Shown: positions 7,929-16,107, counted from the first letter of the stretch. The stretch: DNA of 53,889 nucleotides from Parcubacteria group bacterium ADurb.Bin159 (GCA_002070355.1 MWDC01000004.1:1-53889), one strand, 5' to 3'. Numbers and translations are program-made. The notes: generated by a model from the letters alone, not told the origin.

Positions 7929-9017
7929 TTAAACAATAATCCCGCCCCCGATTATTTCTTCCCCAACAAAAAAAACAGCTGATTGCCCGGGAGTAATTGC
8001 TCTTTGCGGTTTTTTAAATCTAAGAAAATATTTTTTATGGCTAAATGACAAAATGGCGTTTGCTTCTTTTTGGCGATACCTTACTTTCGCTTTTACCTCT
8101 ATGGGAAGTTTTGGAGGATGTCCAAAAATCCAATTCACTTTTTCTAAAAAAATATCTTTTTTAAAAATTTTTTTTTCGTCTTTAGTAACTATTAAAAGAT
8201 TATCTTTTATATTTTTTTCTAAAACATAATAAGGCCCTCCGCTTTGCCCTATGCCCCTTCTTTGGCCAATAGTATAAAGGGGTAAACCGTTATGAACCCC
8301 CAATATTTCCCCTTTATCAGTTATTATTTTGCCTTTCTTTAAATTAATATATTTTTTTAAAAAATCGTAAATAGTATTTGGGATAAAGCAAATTTCTTGA
8401 GATTCTGGAATATTGTTTACAGGCAATTTAAATTTTTTAGCTAATTCTCTAATTTCTTTTTTTTTATAATCGCCAAGAGGAAACAAAACTTTTTTTAATT
8501 GATTTTGCCCAAGAGTCCAAAGAAAATAAGATTGATCTTTATCTCTGTCTTTGGATCGGAAAAGATGATATCCCTCTTCTGTTTTTTTTAATTTTGCATA
8601 ATGGCCAGTGGCTAAATAGTCAGCATTTAATGATAAAATTTTTTTTAGAAGAACGCCAAATTTTATTTCCTTGTTGCAAATTACGCAAGGATTAGGTGTT
8701 CTATTTTTTTTGCATTCTCTTATAAAATAATCAACTACTGATTTTTTGAATTCTTTTCTAACATCAAAAACATAAAATGGAATATTCAAAATTTTAGCTG
8801 CTTTTTCCGCTCTTCTCTCTTCATCAAGGAAATAATGTTTATTTTTTGCATGGTGCGAAAATTCTTCTTTTGTACCTTTCCATGTTCTCATAAAAATTCC
8901 CATAACATCAAAATCAGCCCTTTTTAAAAGGGCTGCTGCTACTGTGCTGTCTATGCCTCCGGACATAGCCACGATCACTCTTTTTTTAATTTTTCCCTCT
9001 TGCTTTTTCATCTCCAT
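7929..9017 (-). CDS. mnmA: tRNA-uridine 2-sulfurtransferase
   Basis: MnmA installs the 2-thio group on the wobble uridine of Lys, Glu and Gln tRNAs. The N-terminal PP-loop VAMSGGIDSTVAAALL lies near residues 15-30. The catalytic Cys in NPCVICN is near residue 105, GHYAK is present, and SQEICFIP carries the second Cys near 205. The C-terminal beta domain with GQRRGIGQSGG and AVFF endings is complete, and the length (362) is normal. It is monocistronic in appearance, with a hairpin terminator downstream. Confidence 0.95.
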   Translation of the reverse strand: MEMKKQEGKIKKRVIVAMSGGIDSTVAAALLKRADFDVMGIFMRTWKGTKEEFSHHAKNKHYFLDEERRAEKAAKILNIPFYVFDVRKEFKKSVVDYFIRECKKNRTPNPCVICNKEIKFGVLLKKILSLNADYLATGHYAKLKKTEEGYHLFRSKDRDKDQSYFLWTLGQNQLKKVLFPLGDYKKKEIRELAKKFKLPVNNIPESQEICFIPNTIYDFLKKYINLKKGKIITDKGEILGVHNGLPLYTIGQRRGIGQSGGPYYVLEKNIKDNLLIVTKDEKKIFKKDIFLEKVNWIFGHPPKLPIEVKAKVRYRQKEANAILSFSHKKYFLRFKKPQRAITPGQSAVFFVGEEIIGGGIIV

Positions 9018-9119
9018 ATATTTTCTTTCCCGGCATTTATCTGGTCTACGGCCCGAAACCGCTGCTCCACAGCGAAAACTCTAATTCCAAATTTCTAAAG
9101 TCAAAATTCAAAATTTTTT
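9018..9119. other. Spacer with small hairpin and heptad-like tail
   Basis: These 102 bases contain a short hairpin, CGCTG-CTCCA-CAGCG (about 9060-9074). It is followed by a degenerate 7-bp array (ATTCCAA ATTTCTA AAGTCAA AATTCAA) ending at the stop of the DUF218-like gene. No ORF was seen. Confidence 0.4.
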
Positions 9120-9785
9120 TTACATCTCCTTCATTTTTCGCTCCCACCATTGATAAATTGTTTCGCGATGTTTTTTACTTCCTGCCTCTCTGTAGTATTT
9201 AATTCTTTGTTCTAAGGTTTTTCTATATTGATCAAAAAATTTCTTATCTTTTAACGATTTAGACGCCATTTTTATGTCCCAATCTTCTTTCTTCTTGAGA
9301 AATTCCGGATCATAATAACGGTTAAGAGAAAGGTCAAAGTCTATGGGAATAACCTTAAAATTTCGTTTGATGATTTTTTTAGCCAGGATATTCATCTTTC
9401 GTTCTCTTGTTTTCTCAACAAAAATATAAAATTTTTTTTGTCCTACAATTTTTCTGGCGATTCTCTCAGCTCCAAGAATATTCTCCATAGTAGAAAGCGA
9501 TTTTTGTTCTAATGCATAACGCCAATTTTTGGTATATTTTTTGACAAAATCGCGCCTAGCCAGAAAGATAAAAAATTTCTTCATCTCCCCTGCCTCAGTT
9601 CTTTTGTAGGGTTTAAAAAGATCTGTCGGGCCGCCGCAAAAAATTATCAACGGGCTATTTTGCTTAGTTTCTAAACAAATTTGATAAATATGATTAAAAA
9701 CCAACCCTAAATACCTTTTTTGTTGCTCATCTTTAAAAATATTTTTAGCAACGCCGTAACCAGGAATAATAAAAATATTTTTCAT
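9120..9785 (-). CDS. DUF218 / YdcF-like protein
   Basis: The 221-residue protein matches the DUF218 layout of SanA/ElyC/YdcF proteins: an N-terminal strand with IIPGYG, then IIFCGGPTD and a TEAGEMKKFF helix near residues 50-75, and a later E-x-SLSTMEN segment near residues 100-110. The C-terminal 60 residues are very basic and helical. There is no clear transmembrane segment. DUF218 proteins are linked to envelope and peptidoglycan functions, but the exact activity is not known. It stands alone between mnmA and the tRNA pair. Confidence 0.6.
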   Translation of the reverse strand: MKNIFIIPGYGVAKNIFKDEQQKRYLGLVFNHIYQICLETKQNSPLIIFCGGPTDLFKPYKRTEAGEMKKFFIFLARRDFVKKYTKNWRYALEQKSLSTMENILGAERIARKIVGQKKFYIFVEKTRERKMNILAKKIIKRNFKVIPIDFDLSLNRYYDPEFLKKKEDWDIKMASKSLKDKKFFDQYRKTLEQRIKYYREAGSKKHRETIYQWWERKMKEM

Positions 9786-10047
9786 AAATATAATATTACT
9801 AATTAAAATGCAAACAAAAGGACTTGCTATCTTAACTTTGTTAAGACAAACTTTGTTGAGGCAAGAATTCTCTTATAATTCTTTTTTAAATTTTTTCTAA
9901 TTAGGCAATATTGTATTATAATGAGGTAATAATTAAGAGAGCGAGCCCACTATTTGTGCGCAGAAGGGCTAGGTAAGGACAACATTTCGCAAAGCGAAAC
10001 TGGAAAATTGCGGCAACAAAAAAACAAGGGCGAAACAAATTATTTGA
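9786..10047. other. Gene-poor 262-bp region, possible small RNA
   Basis: No convincing protein gene is here; the plus-strand ORF from 9954 runs antisense through both tRNAs. Seen: a hairpin CTTAAC-TTT-GTTAAG (9831-9845) inside outer arms CTTGC/GCAAG (9823-9865), a plus-strand TATAAT at 9917-9922, a GCCC...GGGC pair (about 9946-9969) and a perfect hairpin TTTCGC-AAA-GCGAAA (9985-9999). This would suit a roughly 110-nt plus-strand RNA, but it does not match SRP RNA, RNase P RNA or tmRNA signatures I know. Confidence 0.35.
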
Positions 10048-10121
10048 TGGTGGACCCGCGGGGAGTCGCACCCCGGACTCCTCCATGCCATGGAGGCATT
10101 TTACTGCTATACTACGGGCCC
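10048..10121 (-). tRNA. tRNA-Ala (GGC), CCA encoded
   Basis: Acceptor arms GGGCCCG and CGGGTCC pair with G3-U70, the alanine identity pair. The anticodon stem CCTCC/GGAGG closes the loop ATGGCAT (anticodon GGC), and the T stem CGGGG/CCCCG is perfect. A73 and CCA are encoded. Unusual: the T loop is TGCGACT (G at position 55), the D loop AGCAGTA has A at position 18, and the D stem is weak. It lies 2 nt after tRNA-Leu. Confidence 0.88.
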
Positions 10122-10123
10122 AA

Positions 10124-10206
10124 TGCCCAAGGCGGGAGTCGAACCCGCATGCTCAAATGAGCACAGCTCCTCAAGCTGCCGCGTGTACCTGTTTCGCCAC
10201 TTGGGC
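10124..10206 (-). tRNA. tRNA-Leu (GAG)
   Basis: The acceptor stem GCCCAAG/CTTGGGC is perfect. The anticodon loop TTGAGGA gives GAG. The long variable arm TGCTCA-TT-TGAGCA is that of a class II tRNA, the T loop is a standard TTCGACT, and the D loop holds GG. CCA is not encoded, unlike the adjacent tRNA-Ala, so CCA addition is required. Confidence 0.95.
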
Positions 10207-10209
10207 TTG

Positions 10210-10590
10210 TTATTCTTTTATTTCTTTTAGTTTCTTTTTGTAATCTCTTAAATAATACAATTTTGCCCTATTAACCTTATGTCTTTTTACCACTTCAATT
10301 TTTTTAATAGATGGAGAATAAATAGGAAAAATTTTTTCTACCCCAATGCCACCAATAGCTATTTTGCGTACAGTTATGGTCGCTCCAGCTTCTTTTCTCC
10401 CGTGGTGAGACAAAACTATTCCTTCAAAAACCTGTACTCTCTCTTTGGGATTGCCTTTAGCATCTGTATCAATAAATTTTTCATATACTCGAATGACCAT
10501 TCCCGGCTTAATATCGGGTAAAGGCTCTTTTTTGTTTTGTTCCTCCTCTATTTCAGCTTCATTTTTTTTTGTTTTATTTTCTTCTGCCAT
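10210..10590 (-). CDS. rplS: 50S ribosomal protein L19
   Basis: L19 sits at the 30S-50S interface. The conserved body starts near residue 25: DIKPGMVIRVYEKF, VQVFEGIVLSHHGR, ATITVRKIAIGGIGVEKIFP and a basic C terminus with VKRHKVNRAKLYYLRD. The first about 22 residues are a highly charged Glu/Lys/Asn extension. It ends 4 bp before the 5' end of tRNA-Leu, so a joint transcript with tRNA processing is likely. Confidence 0.97.
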   Translation of the reverse strand: MAEENKTKKNEAEIEEEQNKKEPLPDIKPGMVIRVYEKFIDTDAKGNPKERVQVFEGIVLSHHGRKEAGATITVRKIAIGGIGVEKIFPIYSPSIKKIEVVKRHKVNRAKLYYLRDYKKKLKEIKE

Positions 10591-10597
10591 AATATAG

Positions 10598-10640
10598 AAA
10601 AATTAAAAATCAAATTTTAAAATACAAAATTAAAGTAACC
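10598..10640. repeat. Degenerate heptanucleotide array before rplS
   Basis: The spacer reads as successive 7-mers such as AAATTAA AAATCAA ATTTTAA AATACAA AATTAAA. This is one of several spacers with the same period (see findings). Confidence 0.55.
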
Positions 10641-10669
10641 TATAAATTATTAATCCTTTGTTCTAAAAG

Positions 10670-11221
10670 CTATTTAAAAATTATCTCTTTTACTTTTTCC
10701 ACCGCTTCGTTTAATTTTCCCTCCTTATTAATCACTACAGCATCCCAAAAAGATAAATTTTTTATTTCTTCTCGCGCTTCTTTTAATCTTTTTTTTATAA
10801 CCTCAGGTTTATCCTGCCCTCTTTTTTTTAAACGTTTTTCTAAGTTGTCTATATTTTCCGGGGCAATGAAAATAACTTTTGAATTAGGAAATTCTTTTTT
10901 TATTGTTTTAGCCCCCTGAGGGTCTACTTTAAATATAATGGGCAATGGATCGTTCAAATATTTTTCTACATCTTTTTTTTGTGAACCATAATAATAGCCA
11001 TAAACATCTGCCCATTCAACCAATTTATTTTTTCTAATTAAATCTTCAAATTCTTCTTTTGAGATAAACCAATAGGGATTTCCTTGGCTTTCACCCTGCC
11101 TCATTGGTCTGGTGGTTGTAGTAATAATTTCTCTAAATTCTAATCCTTGCTTTTTAAGTTCGCTAATTATTGTATCTTTGCCCACACCAGAGGGGCCGGA
11201 AACAACGAAGATATTGTTCAT
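10670..11221 (-). CDS. gmk: Guanylate kinase
   Basis: The enzyme phosphorylates GMP to GDP with ATP. The P-loop VVSGPSGVGKDT is near residue 5-16 and the GMP-binding TTTRPMRQGE near residue 38. YWFISKEEF and the LID region KKRGQDKPEVIKKRL follow. At 183 residues it has the usual length. It overlaps the stop of the upstream pseudouridine synthase gene by 4 bp, which implies translational coupling. Confidence 0.96.
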   Translation of the reverse strand: MNNIFVVSGPSGVGKDTIISELKKQGLEFREIITTTTRPMRQGESQGNPYWFISKEEFEDLIRKNKLVEWADVYGYYYGSQKKDVEKYLNDPLPIIFKVDPQGAKTIKKEFPNSKVIFIAPENIDNLEKRLKKRGQDKPEVIKKRLKEAREEIKNLSFWDAVVINKEGKLNEAVEKVKEIIFK

Positions 11222-11898
11222 TTTAAAGTATTTAAAAAATTTTGTAAATCAGAAGGAAGAGGACATTTAAATTTCAAAAATTTGCCATTTGGCTGGTAAA
11301 AACTGAGATAAATACAATGAAGGAAAAGGCGATTCAATAAAATAGGCTGATTTTTAAACTTATAATCTTTGTCTCCAACAATGGGTATTTTTATATAAGA
11401 TAAATGAGCTCTTATTTGGTGTGTTCTACCAGAGAGAGGGATTATCTCCAAAAGAGTAAAATCTTGATATTCTTTAAGTGTCTTATATTTTGTTTTGGCT
11501 GGTTTAGATAATTTAAGATTAGTATAGCCGGCAACTATTTTCCCCTTCTTGGTCCAACCTATGGGGACGTCAATAATTCCTTTTTTTTCCAGCGGTCTAC
11601 CATAAACCAAGCCAATATATTTTTTTTTAACTCTTTCTTTTTTAAATTCAGAAATTAAATAATTATAAAAATAATTATTTTTAGCCACTACCAATAAACC
11701 GGAAACGTCTTTATCTAAACGGTGAACAATGCCCGGTCTACCGGCTTGTCCAACATTGGCTATAAATGGATAGTGTTCTAAAATGGATTGGACCAAAGTA
11801 TTTTCTTTCTCGTATTTTGTAGGATGAACCATCACCCCTCCCGGTTTATTTAAAATTAAAAAGTCTTCAGTTTCAAAAATTATATTTAAATTTGACAT
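11218..11898 (-). CDS. RluD-family pseudouridine synthase
   Basis: Proteins of this family isomerise uridine to pseudouridine in rRNA or tRNA. The catalytic motif is GIVHRLDKDVSGLLVVAKN near residues 55-75, with the active Asp after HRL. Later motifs KKKYIGLVYG, PLSGRTHQIRAHL and FLHC are typical of RluA/RluD proteins. It has 226 residues and no N-terminal S4 domain, so the exact target (RluC-, RluD- or TruC-like) is not assigned. A hairpin (arms TTAGGG/CCCTAA, 11908-11926) lies just upstream of the ATG. Confidence 0.9.
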   Translation of the reverse strand: MSNLNIIFETEDFLILNKPGGVMVHPTKYEKENTLVQSILEHYPFIANVGQAGRPGIVHRLDKDVSGLLVVAKNNYFYNYLISEFKKERVKKKYIGLVYGRPLEKKGIIDVPIGWTKKGKIVAGYTNLKLSKPAKTKYKTLKEYQDFTLLEIIPLSGRTHQIRAHLSYIKIPIVGDKDYKFKNQPILLNRLFLHCIYLSFYQPNGKFLKFKCPLPSDLQNFLNTLK

Positions 11899-11927
11899 TT
11901 TCTAAATTTAGGGCTCACAACCCTAAT

Positions 11928-11997
11928 TTCAAAAATTCGTCTTAGAACGTAGATTTGATGCGGATTAGGGAAGGATGTCTTTTGGGGACTGTCCCCC
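11928..11997 (+). repeat. Diverged dispersed element, type B
   Basis: TGATGCGG and the palindrome GGGGACTGTCCCC (11984-11996) are separated by exactly the same 20 bases as in the copy at 45201-45293, with matching GAAGG in between, so this is a decayed type B copy. It overlaps the last ten codons and the stop of the MBL-like gene. Confidence 0.6.
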
Positions 11998-12555
11998 ACT
12001 AAGAAGAATGGTTTGCTCTTTGGTGGCTAAGTTTTTGGCTTGGATTTTTAAATGTGGAATTGGTTTAATATTTTCCACATTTAAAATCGCTAAAACTTTT
12101 TTTAAACTATTTTGTTTATCCTCCTCTAAATAATAGGGTATAAAAATTTTGGGTTCTAATTCTTTTTTAAAATTGCTAATATCAGATGGCTTTATTTCGT
12201 TTAGCCCAATGGGAAAAATTAAAATATCTGTATTCAAAAAAAGATCCGACGATTCGTCTTTAGGTAATGTTTTTATTGGACTAAAAAATAATAAATTTAT
12301 ATTTTCGGCTGAAATTTGATAACATATTGATTTATGCTCCTTATCCAAAAACCGAGCATTAATAAAAATACCTTTTACTTCATATTCTCCAGGCCCTAAA
12401 ATTATAAAACTATTTCCCGTATCTTTAATTTGATTTTTTTCTGAAGTGAACAAAATAACGTCTGCTTGAACCGGCTTTTTAGGGTCAATAAAAATTACTT
12501 TTCCGTCTAAAAGAATAATTTTAAAAGTTGTATTGCCTTGCCAAATAAGGACCAT
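11965..12555 (-). CDS. Degenerate metallo-beta-lactamase-fold protein
   Basis: The 196-residue protein follows the UlaG-like MBL layout: WQGNTTFKI, VIFIDPKKPVQADVILFT, then GPGEYEVKGIFI near residue 55 and a C-terminal PYYLEEDK segment. The metal-binding HxHxDH expected right after ADVILFT is replaced by SEKNQ, so the zinc site is lost and hydrolase activity is doubtful. The C-terminal tail (GGQSPKDILP) is encoded by a diverged dispersed element. It is probably a structural paralogue or a decaying gene; function is not assigned. Confidence 0.6.
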   Translation of the reverse strand: MVLIWQGNTTFKIILLDGKVIFIDPKKPVQADVILFTSEKNQIKDTGNSFIILGPGEYEVKGIFINARFLDKEHKSICYQISAENINLLFFSPIKTLPKDESSDLFLNTDILIFPIGLNEIKPSDISNFKKELEPKIFIPYYLEEDKQNSLKKVLAILNVENIKPIPHLKIQAKNLATKEQTILLSGGQSPKDILP

Positions 12556-12558
12556 AAT

Positions 12559-12603
12559 AAAAAATCAAAAATCAAAATGAAAATGTAAAAATTAAAGTAA
12601 TTA
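12559..12603. repeat. Degenerate heptanucleotide array
   Basis: The spacer before the MBL-like gene reads as 7-mers AAAATCA AAAATCA AAATGAA AATGTAA AAATTAA, directly abutting the start context TTTTTTATTATG on the minus strand. Confidence 0.55.
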
Positions 12604-12623
12604 TCTACAGTAATTTTTTTATA

Positions 12624-14108
12624 TTACATATAGTAGATTTCGGTTTTTACAATTTTTTTATAAAGATTCTCGTATTCTTTGGCTGATTTTTGCCACGAAA
12701 AATCTTGCTTCATTAATAGGCAGATCACTTTATGCCAAAAATTTTTTTTGTTAAAAAGAGATAAACCATATTGAACCGCTTTCCATAATTTATTACTATC
12801 ATATTCAGTAAAAATAAGACCATTACCGTTTAATTTTTTGCCGAAAAAAATTTTTTTAAGCTTTAACGGTTTAACCGTATCCTTTAAACCTCCCACTTTT
12901 CGAACAATAGGACAACTGCCGTATCTCATAGCTATCATCTGCCCCAAACCGCAGGGTTCAAATTTAGAGGGCATTAAGAAAAAGTCACTAGCGGCATAAA
13001 TTTGACGAGATAAGGGCTCGTTAAATTCAATAAAAACTTTTACATTTTCTTTATATTTTTGGGCTATTTTTTTTAAAGCATTTTCTGTCTCTTTTTCTCC
13101 TTGTCCTAAAATAACTATATCGGCGTAAGAAACAAGAGAGGGAATAATTTTAAGCACTAAATCAATGCCCTTTTGAAAAGTTAAGCGGGAAACAATTGCA
13201 AATAACGGCCTGTCTTCCCATGTTTTTAAACCAATTTTCCGTTTAAGTTCAATTTTATTATTTTTTTTATTTTTAAGCGATTTAACTGAATAATAATGAA
13301 ATATATTTGGATCAGTTTCAGGGTTAAAATTTTCATAATCAATACCATTTAGAATGCCGCAAAAATTGTTTTGTCTTTTTTGAAAATAACTTTGCAATCC
13401 TCGGGAAAAATAAGGTTTTGTTAAAATCTCTCGGGCATAATTAGGACTTACTGTGTTTATAAAATCAGCAGTTAAAACTCCCTGTTGCATAGAATTAAAA
13501 TCTCTGCCAAATGGACCATAAAATGGTTCTTCCAAACTAAAATATTCGTTTCCTTCAAATTTCAAAAAATTCATTGTCTCTTGCCAATTCCATCTCCCCT
13601 GCATAGCTAAATTATGAATAGTAAAAAGAACTTTCGGCTTTTTAATATAACGATTATCTAATTTCAAAAAAAGAGGAACAGTGGCTGTATGCCAATCTTG
13701 AATATGATAAATATCCGGATGCCAATTTAATGCCCAAGGAATTTCTAAAATACTTTTAGAAAAAAAGAGAAATCTTTTTATTTCATTAAATTGACCATTT
13801 TCGCTGTAAATTGGTCCTTCACTTAAATATTTTTTATTTTCTATAAGATAAATAGGTATTTTGGTTTGAGGCAGAGGGGTTTGGTAAATATTTATTATCT
13901 GTTTATCGTCTCCAATCTGAACTGGAATATTTTTTGATAAAAGAGATAGAGGATATTTTTTTTGTATTATTTCCTCATAAAGAGGAAGAACAAGCCTTAT
14001 GTCTTGTCCAAAATCAAAAAGATATTTTGGCAAAGCTCCGGTTACATCAGCTAATCCCCCTACTTTAGCTAAGGGAGCTATTTCTGCTGAGACGAAAAGA
14101 ATCTTCAT
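12624..14108 (-). CDS. glgA: Glycogen (starch) synthase, copy 1
   Basis: GlgA adds glucose from ADP-glucose to a growing alpha-1,4-glucan. GT5 features are complete: N-terminal SAEIAPLAKVGGLADVTGALP (Lys of KVGGL binds the donor), HDW-like DWHTATVPLFLK near residue 140, the central SRLTFQKGID, and KFEPCGLGQMIAMRYG near residue 390, then KVGGLKDTV. At 494 residues it has normal length. It overlaps the PHP gene by 4 bp. A second, quite different GlgA is at 19433-20890. No glgC lies in the window. Confidence 0.93.
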   Translation of the reverse strand: MKILFVSAEIAPLAKVGGLADVTGALPKYLFDFGQDIRLVLPLYEEIIQKKYPLSLLSKNIPVQIGDDKQIINIYQTPLPQTKIPIYLIENKKYLSEGPIYSENGQFNEIKRFLFFSKSILEIPWALNWHPDIYHIQDWHTATVPLFLKLDNRYIKKPKVLFTIHNLAMQGRWNWQETMNFLKFEGNEYFSLEEPFYGPFGRDFNSMQQGVLTADFINTVSPNYAREILTKPYFSRGLQSYFQKRQNNFCGILNGIDYENFNPETDPNIFHYYSVKSLKNKKNNKIELKRKIGLKTWEDRPLFAIVSRLTFQKGIDLVLKIIPSLVSYADIVILGQGEKETENALKKIAQKYKENVKVFIEFNEPLSRQIYAASDFFLMPSKFEPCGLGQMIAMRYGSCPIVRKVGGLKDTVKPLKLKKIFFGKKLNGNGLIFTEYDSNKLWKAVQYGLSLFNKKNFWHKVICLLMKQDFSWQKSAKEYENLYKKIVKTEIYYM

Positions 14109-14971
14109 AAAGCGATTTCTTCAAATTTATGAACTGTTTTAAAATATTCCCAAAGAGAAAAAATAAGCACTCCCCAATTTAAAGGTAAATCTCCGTGATA
14201 ATCAGAACCACAAGTAATAAAAAGATTAAATTCTTTGGCTATTCTTTGCCAATAATCTTGTTCTGCCCAAGAGTGGTGGGAACTAATTGCTTCTAATCCA
14301 TCTAAACCAAGTTCTTTTAAATTTTTAATAATCTCCCAATCTTTAAATCTGAGGTGTTCTCCTGGGTGGGCTAAAACCGCTTTGCCCCGAGCTTGATGAA
14401 TTAACTTTATAGCCTCGCGCGCGGGAATTTCCGTTTCTGGACAAAGAAAAAAATATTTTTTAAAATAAAACCCAATAACATCCCCTACTCCCAAAATCTG
14501 GTTTTGCCGTAAATTCATTTCTTGTTTTAATTTTTTAAAATTATTCCCTTCCATTAAAATTCCTGCTACCTTACCTAAACCTTGATAAACCGAAGGACCA
14601 TTAAACACCTCTTTTTCTTCAATTTCCCACTTATCTTTTTTAAGAACCCGAACAATGTTTTTTAAAACAGATATTCTTTGCTCTTGTAATTGATTTAATG
14701 CTTTTTTAAGGTCAAAATTATTTCTATCAAAATTATAACCTAAAAGATGAAGATGGTATTGATTAAAATTAGTATAAATTTCTACGCCGGGAATAATTTT
14801 AATGTTTTGTTTTTCTCCGGCTGTTATCATCTCTTCAATGCCTTCTATCCCATTATGGTCAGTCAAAGAAAGTGTTTTTATGCCAAAGCCCTTAGCTTTT
14901 TCAATTAAATCAATCGGACTTAACACGCCGTCAGAATAATGAGAATGAATATGTAAATCAATAAAGGACAT
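14105..14971 (-). CDS. PHP-domain phosphoesterase
   Basis: The 288-residue protein has the PHP metal motifs DLHIHSHYSDG at residue 5, SLTDHNG near residue 37, PGVEIYT near 62, AHPGEH near 200 and SDYHGD near 258, so all four PHP motifs are present. Relatives include YciV/RNase AM (3',5'-nucleotidase activity) and histidinol phosphatases. Its place in the glucan cluster, overlapping glgA, suggests a phospho-sugar or nucleotide substrate, but this is inference. Confidence 0.85.
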   Translation of the reverse strand: MSFIDLHIHSHYSDGVLSPIDLIEKAKGFGIKTLSLTDHNGIEGIEEMITAGEKQNIKIIPGVEIYTNFNQYHLHLLGYNFDRNNFDLKKALNQLQEQRISVLKNIVRVLKKDKWEIEEKEVFNGPSVYQGLGKVAGILMEGNNFKKLKQEMNLRQNQILGVGDVIGFYFKKYFFLCPETEIPAREAIKLIHQARGKAVLAHPGEHLRFKDWEIIKNLKELGLDGLEAISSHHSWAEQDYWQRIAKEFNLFITCGSDYHGDLPLNWGVLIFSLWEYFKTVHKFEEIAL

Positions 14972-15003
14972 AATATAAATAGCATAAACAATGCTTTTTT
15001 TTA

Positions 15004-16059
15004 TTATAAGACGATTTTAAGATTATTCAAGCTCTCTTCAGCTTTTTCTAATAATATTTTTAGCCCTTGAGATTTATATTGAGGATTTGGCTCAATAAAA
15101 GCATGGATAGCGGCTATTTGTAAATACTTGTTAGATTTTAAATAAAATAATCTCTTCTTTTCCAAATCAGATATATTTTTTTGAAAATAATTTTCACAAA
15201 AACTATCAATAATTTTATTTTTTATTCTCTCTTTTGAGGGGCAATAATAACGGAACATTGATTCTGTTTGAACAATAAAACTAGCTACATCAATTAACGG
15301 GTCATCTAAACAGCTATCTCCGAAATCTATAACACCGATTTTACCTTGTTCTATTAAAATAATATTTCCCCAATGAAAATCCCTATGAATTAACACAAGA
15401 GGACCTTTATAGGAAATTCCCTGTTTTTTCTTCTCTTGCCAAAGTTCGTCTAAAAGATAACGCATTTGAGGATAAAATTCCGGCGCGCATTTTCTAACTA
15501 AAAACGCCCAATGACGGCGACTGGACAACTCAAGGTACTCCCCTCCTTTCCGAAATAAATTTCTTGATTTCGGCGGAATAGGCAGATGATGTAATTTGTA
15601 AAGAAAATTAGCTATAGCGGGCGTATTAGTTAAAAGAGGATTTAAATTTTTATGCTCTTCCAGCATATTCTGAAAATTTATTCCTTCCAAATTTTCATAA
15701 AGAATCATATTTAACGAAGAAATATAATCAAGCGGATGAGAGACCAAACCAGTAAAACCGTTTTCTTCTAAAAAACAAAGGGATTGATAATGTCTTTTGG
15801 GGCAAAGATGTAAACTATTAATTTTCGCTCTAACAATTTTCGTTTTCTTTTTATTTTTAAAAGCAATATCAAGATTATATTGAAGAGATATGTTTCTAAA
15901 TTTCCCTCGGAAATTTCTGTTAATTTTAATATCTAAATTCAAAAGTTTTTGCGCTCCGGGAAAATATTTTTTAATTCGTGGAGAAAAAAAATCTCTTGCC
16001 CAATTAATATCAAGAGCTTTTTTAGCATTAATTTTTTTATTGACTGGTTCAAAAAGCAT
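15004..16059 (-). CDS. APH/choline-kinase-fold phosphotransferase
   Basis: The 351-residue protein has the kinase catalytic loop LIHRDFHWGNIILIE near residue 225 (Asp and Asn of HxDxxxxN) and the metal-binding VIDFGDS about 15 residues later, with DPLIDVASF following. The N-terminal lobe is divergent and basic. Family members phosphorylate small alcohols, sugars or aminoglycosides; maltokinase is one branch. The position between a PHP phosphoesterase and a GH57 enzyme suggests a carbohydrate substrate. The substrate cannot be read from the sequence. Confidence 0.75.
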   Translation of the reverse strand: MLFEPVNKKINAKKALDINWARDFFSPRIKKYFPGAQKLLNLDIKINRNFRGKFRNISLQYNLDIAFKNKKKTKIVRAKINSLHLCPKRHYQSLCFLEENGFTGLVSHPLDYISSLNMILYENLEGINFQNMLEEHKNLNPLLTNTPAIANFLYKLHHLPIPPKSRNLFRKGGEYLELSSRRHWAFLVRKCAPEFYPQMRYLLDELWQEKKKQGISYKGPLVLIHRDFHWGNIILIEQGKIGVIDFGDSCLDDPLIDVASFIVQTESMFRYYCPSKERIKNKIIDSFCENYFQKNISDLEKKRLFYLKSNKYLQIAAIHAFIEPNPQYKSQGLKILLEKAEESLNNLKIVL

Positions 16060-16065
16060 AAAAAA

Positions 16066-16107
16066 TTAAAATCGTGCCCGCCTACCAATAAGACAGGGTC
16101 TACCCTA
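16066..16107 (-). repeat. Truncated dispersed element
   Basis: The element head AAAATCGTGCC (16068-16078) is followed after 17 bp by the degenerate palindrome GGGTCTACCC (16096-16105). The core is missing. The stop codon of the GH57 gene (TAG, 16102-16100) lies inside the palindrome. Confidence 0.45.

Noticed and set aside
9929-10045. SRP RNA or RNase P RNA in the gap before the tRNAs
   Set aside because: The conserved sequence blocks of both RNAs are absent as far as can be read by eye.
9954-10160. Plus-strand ORF of 68 codons
   Set aside because: It runs antisense through tRNA-Ala and tRNA-Leu; its peptide is the translation of tRNA complements.
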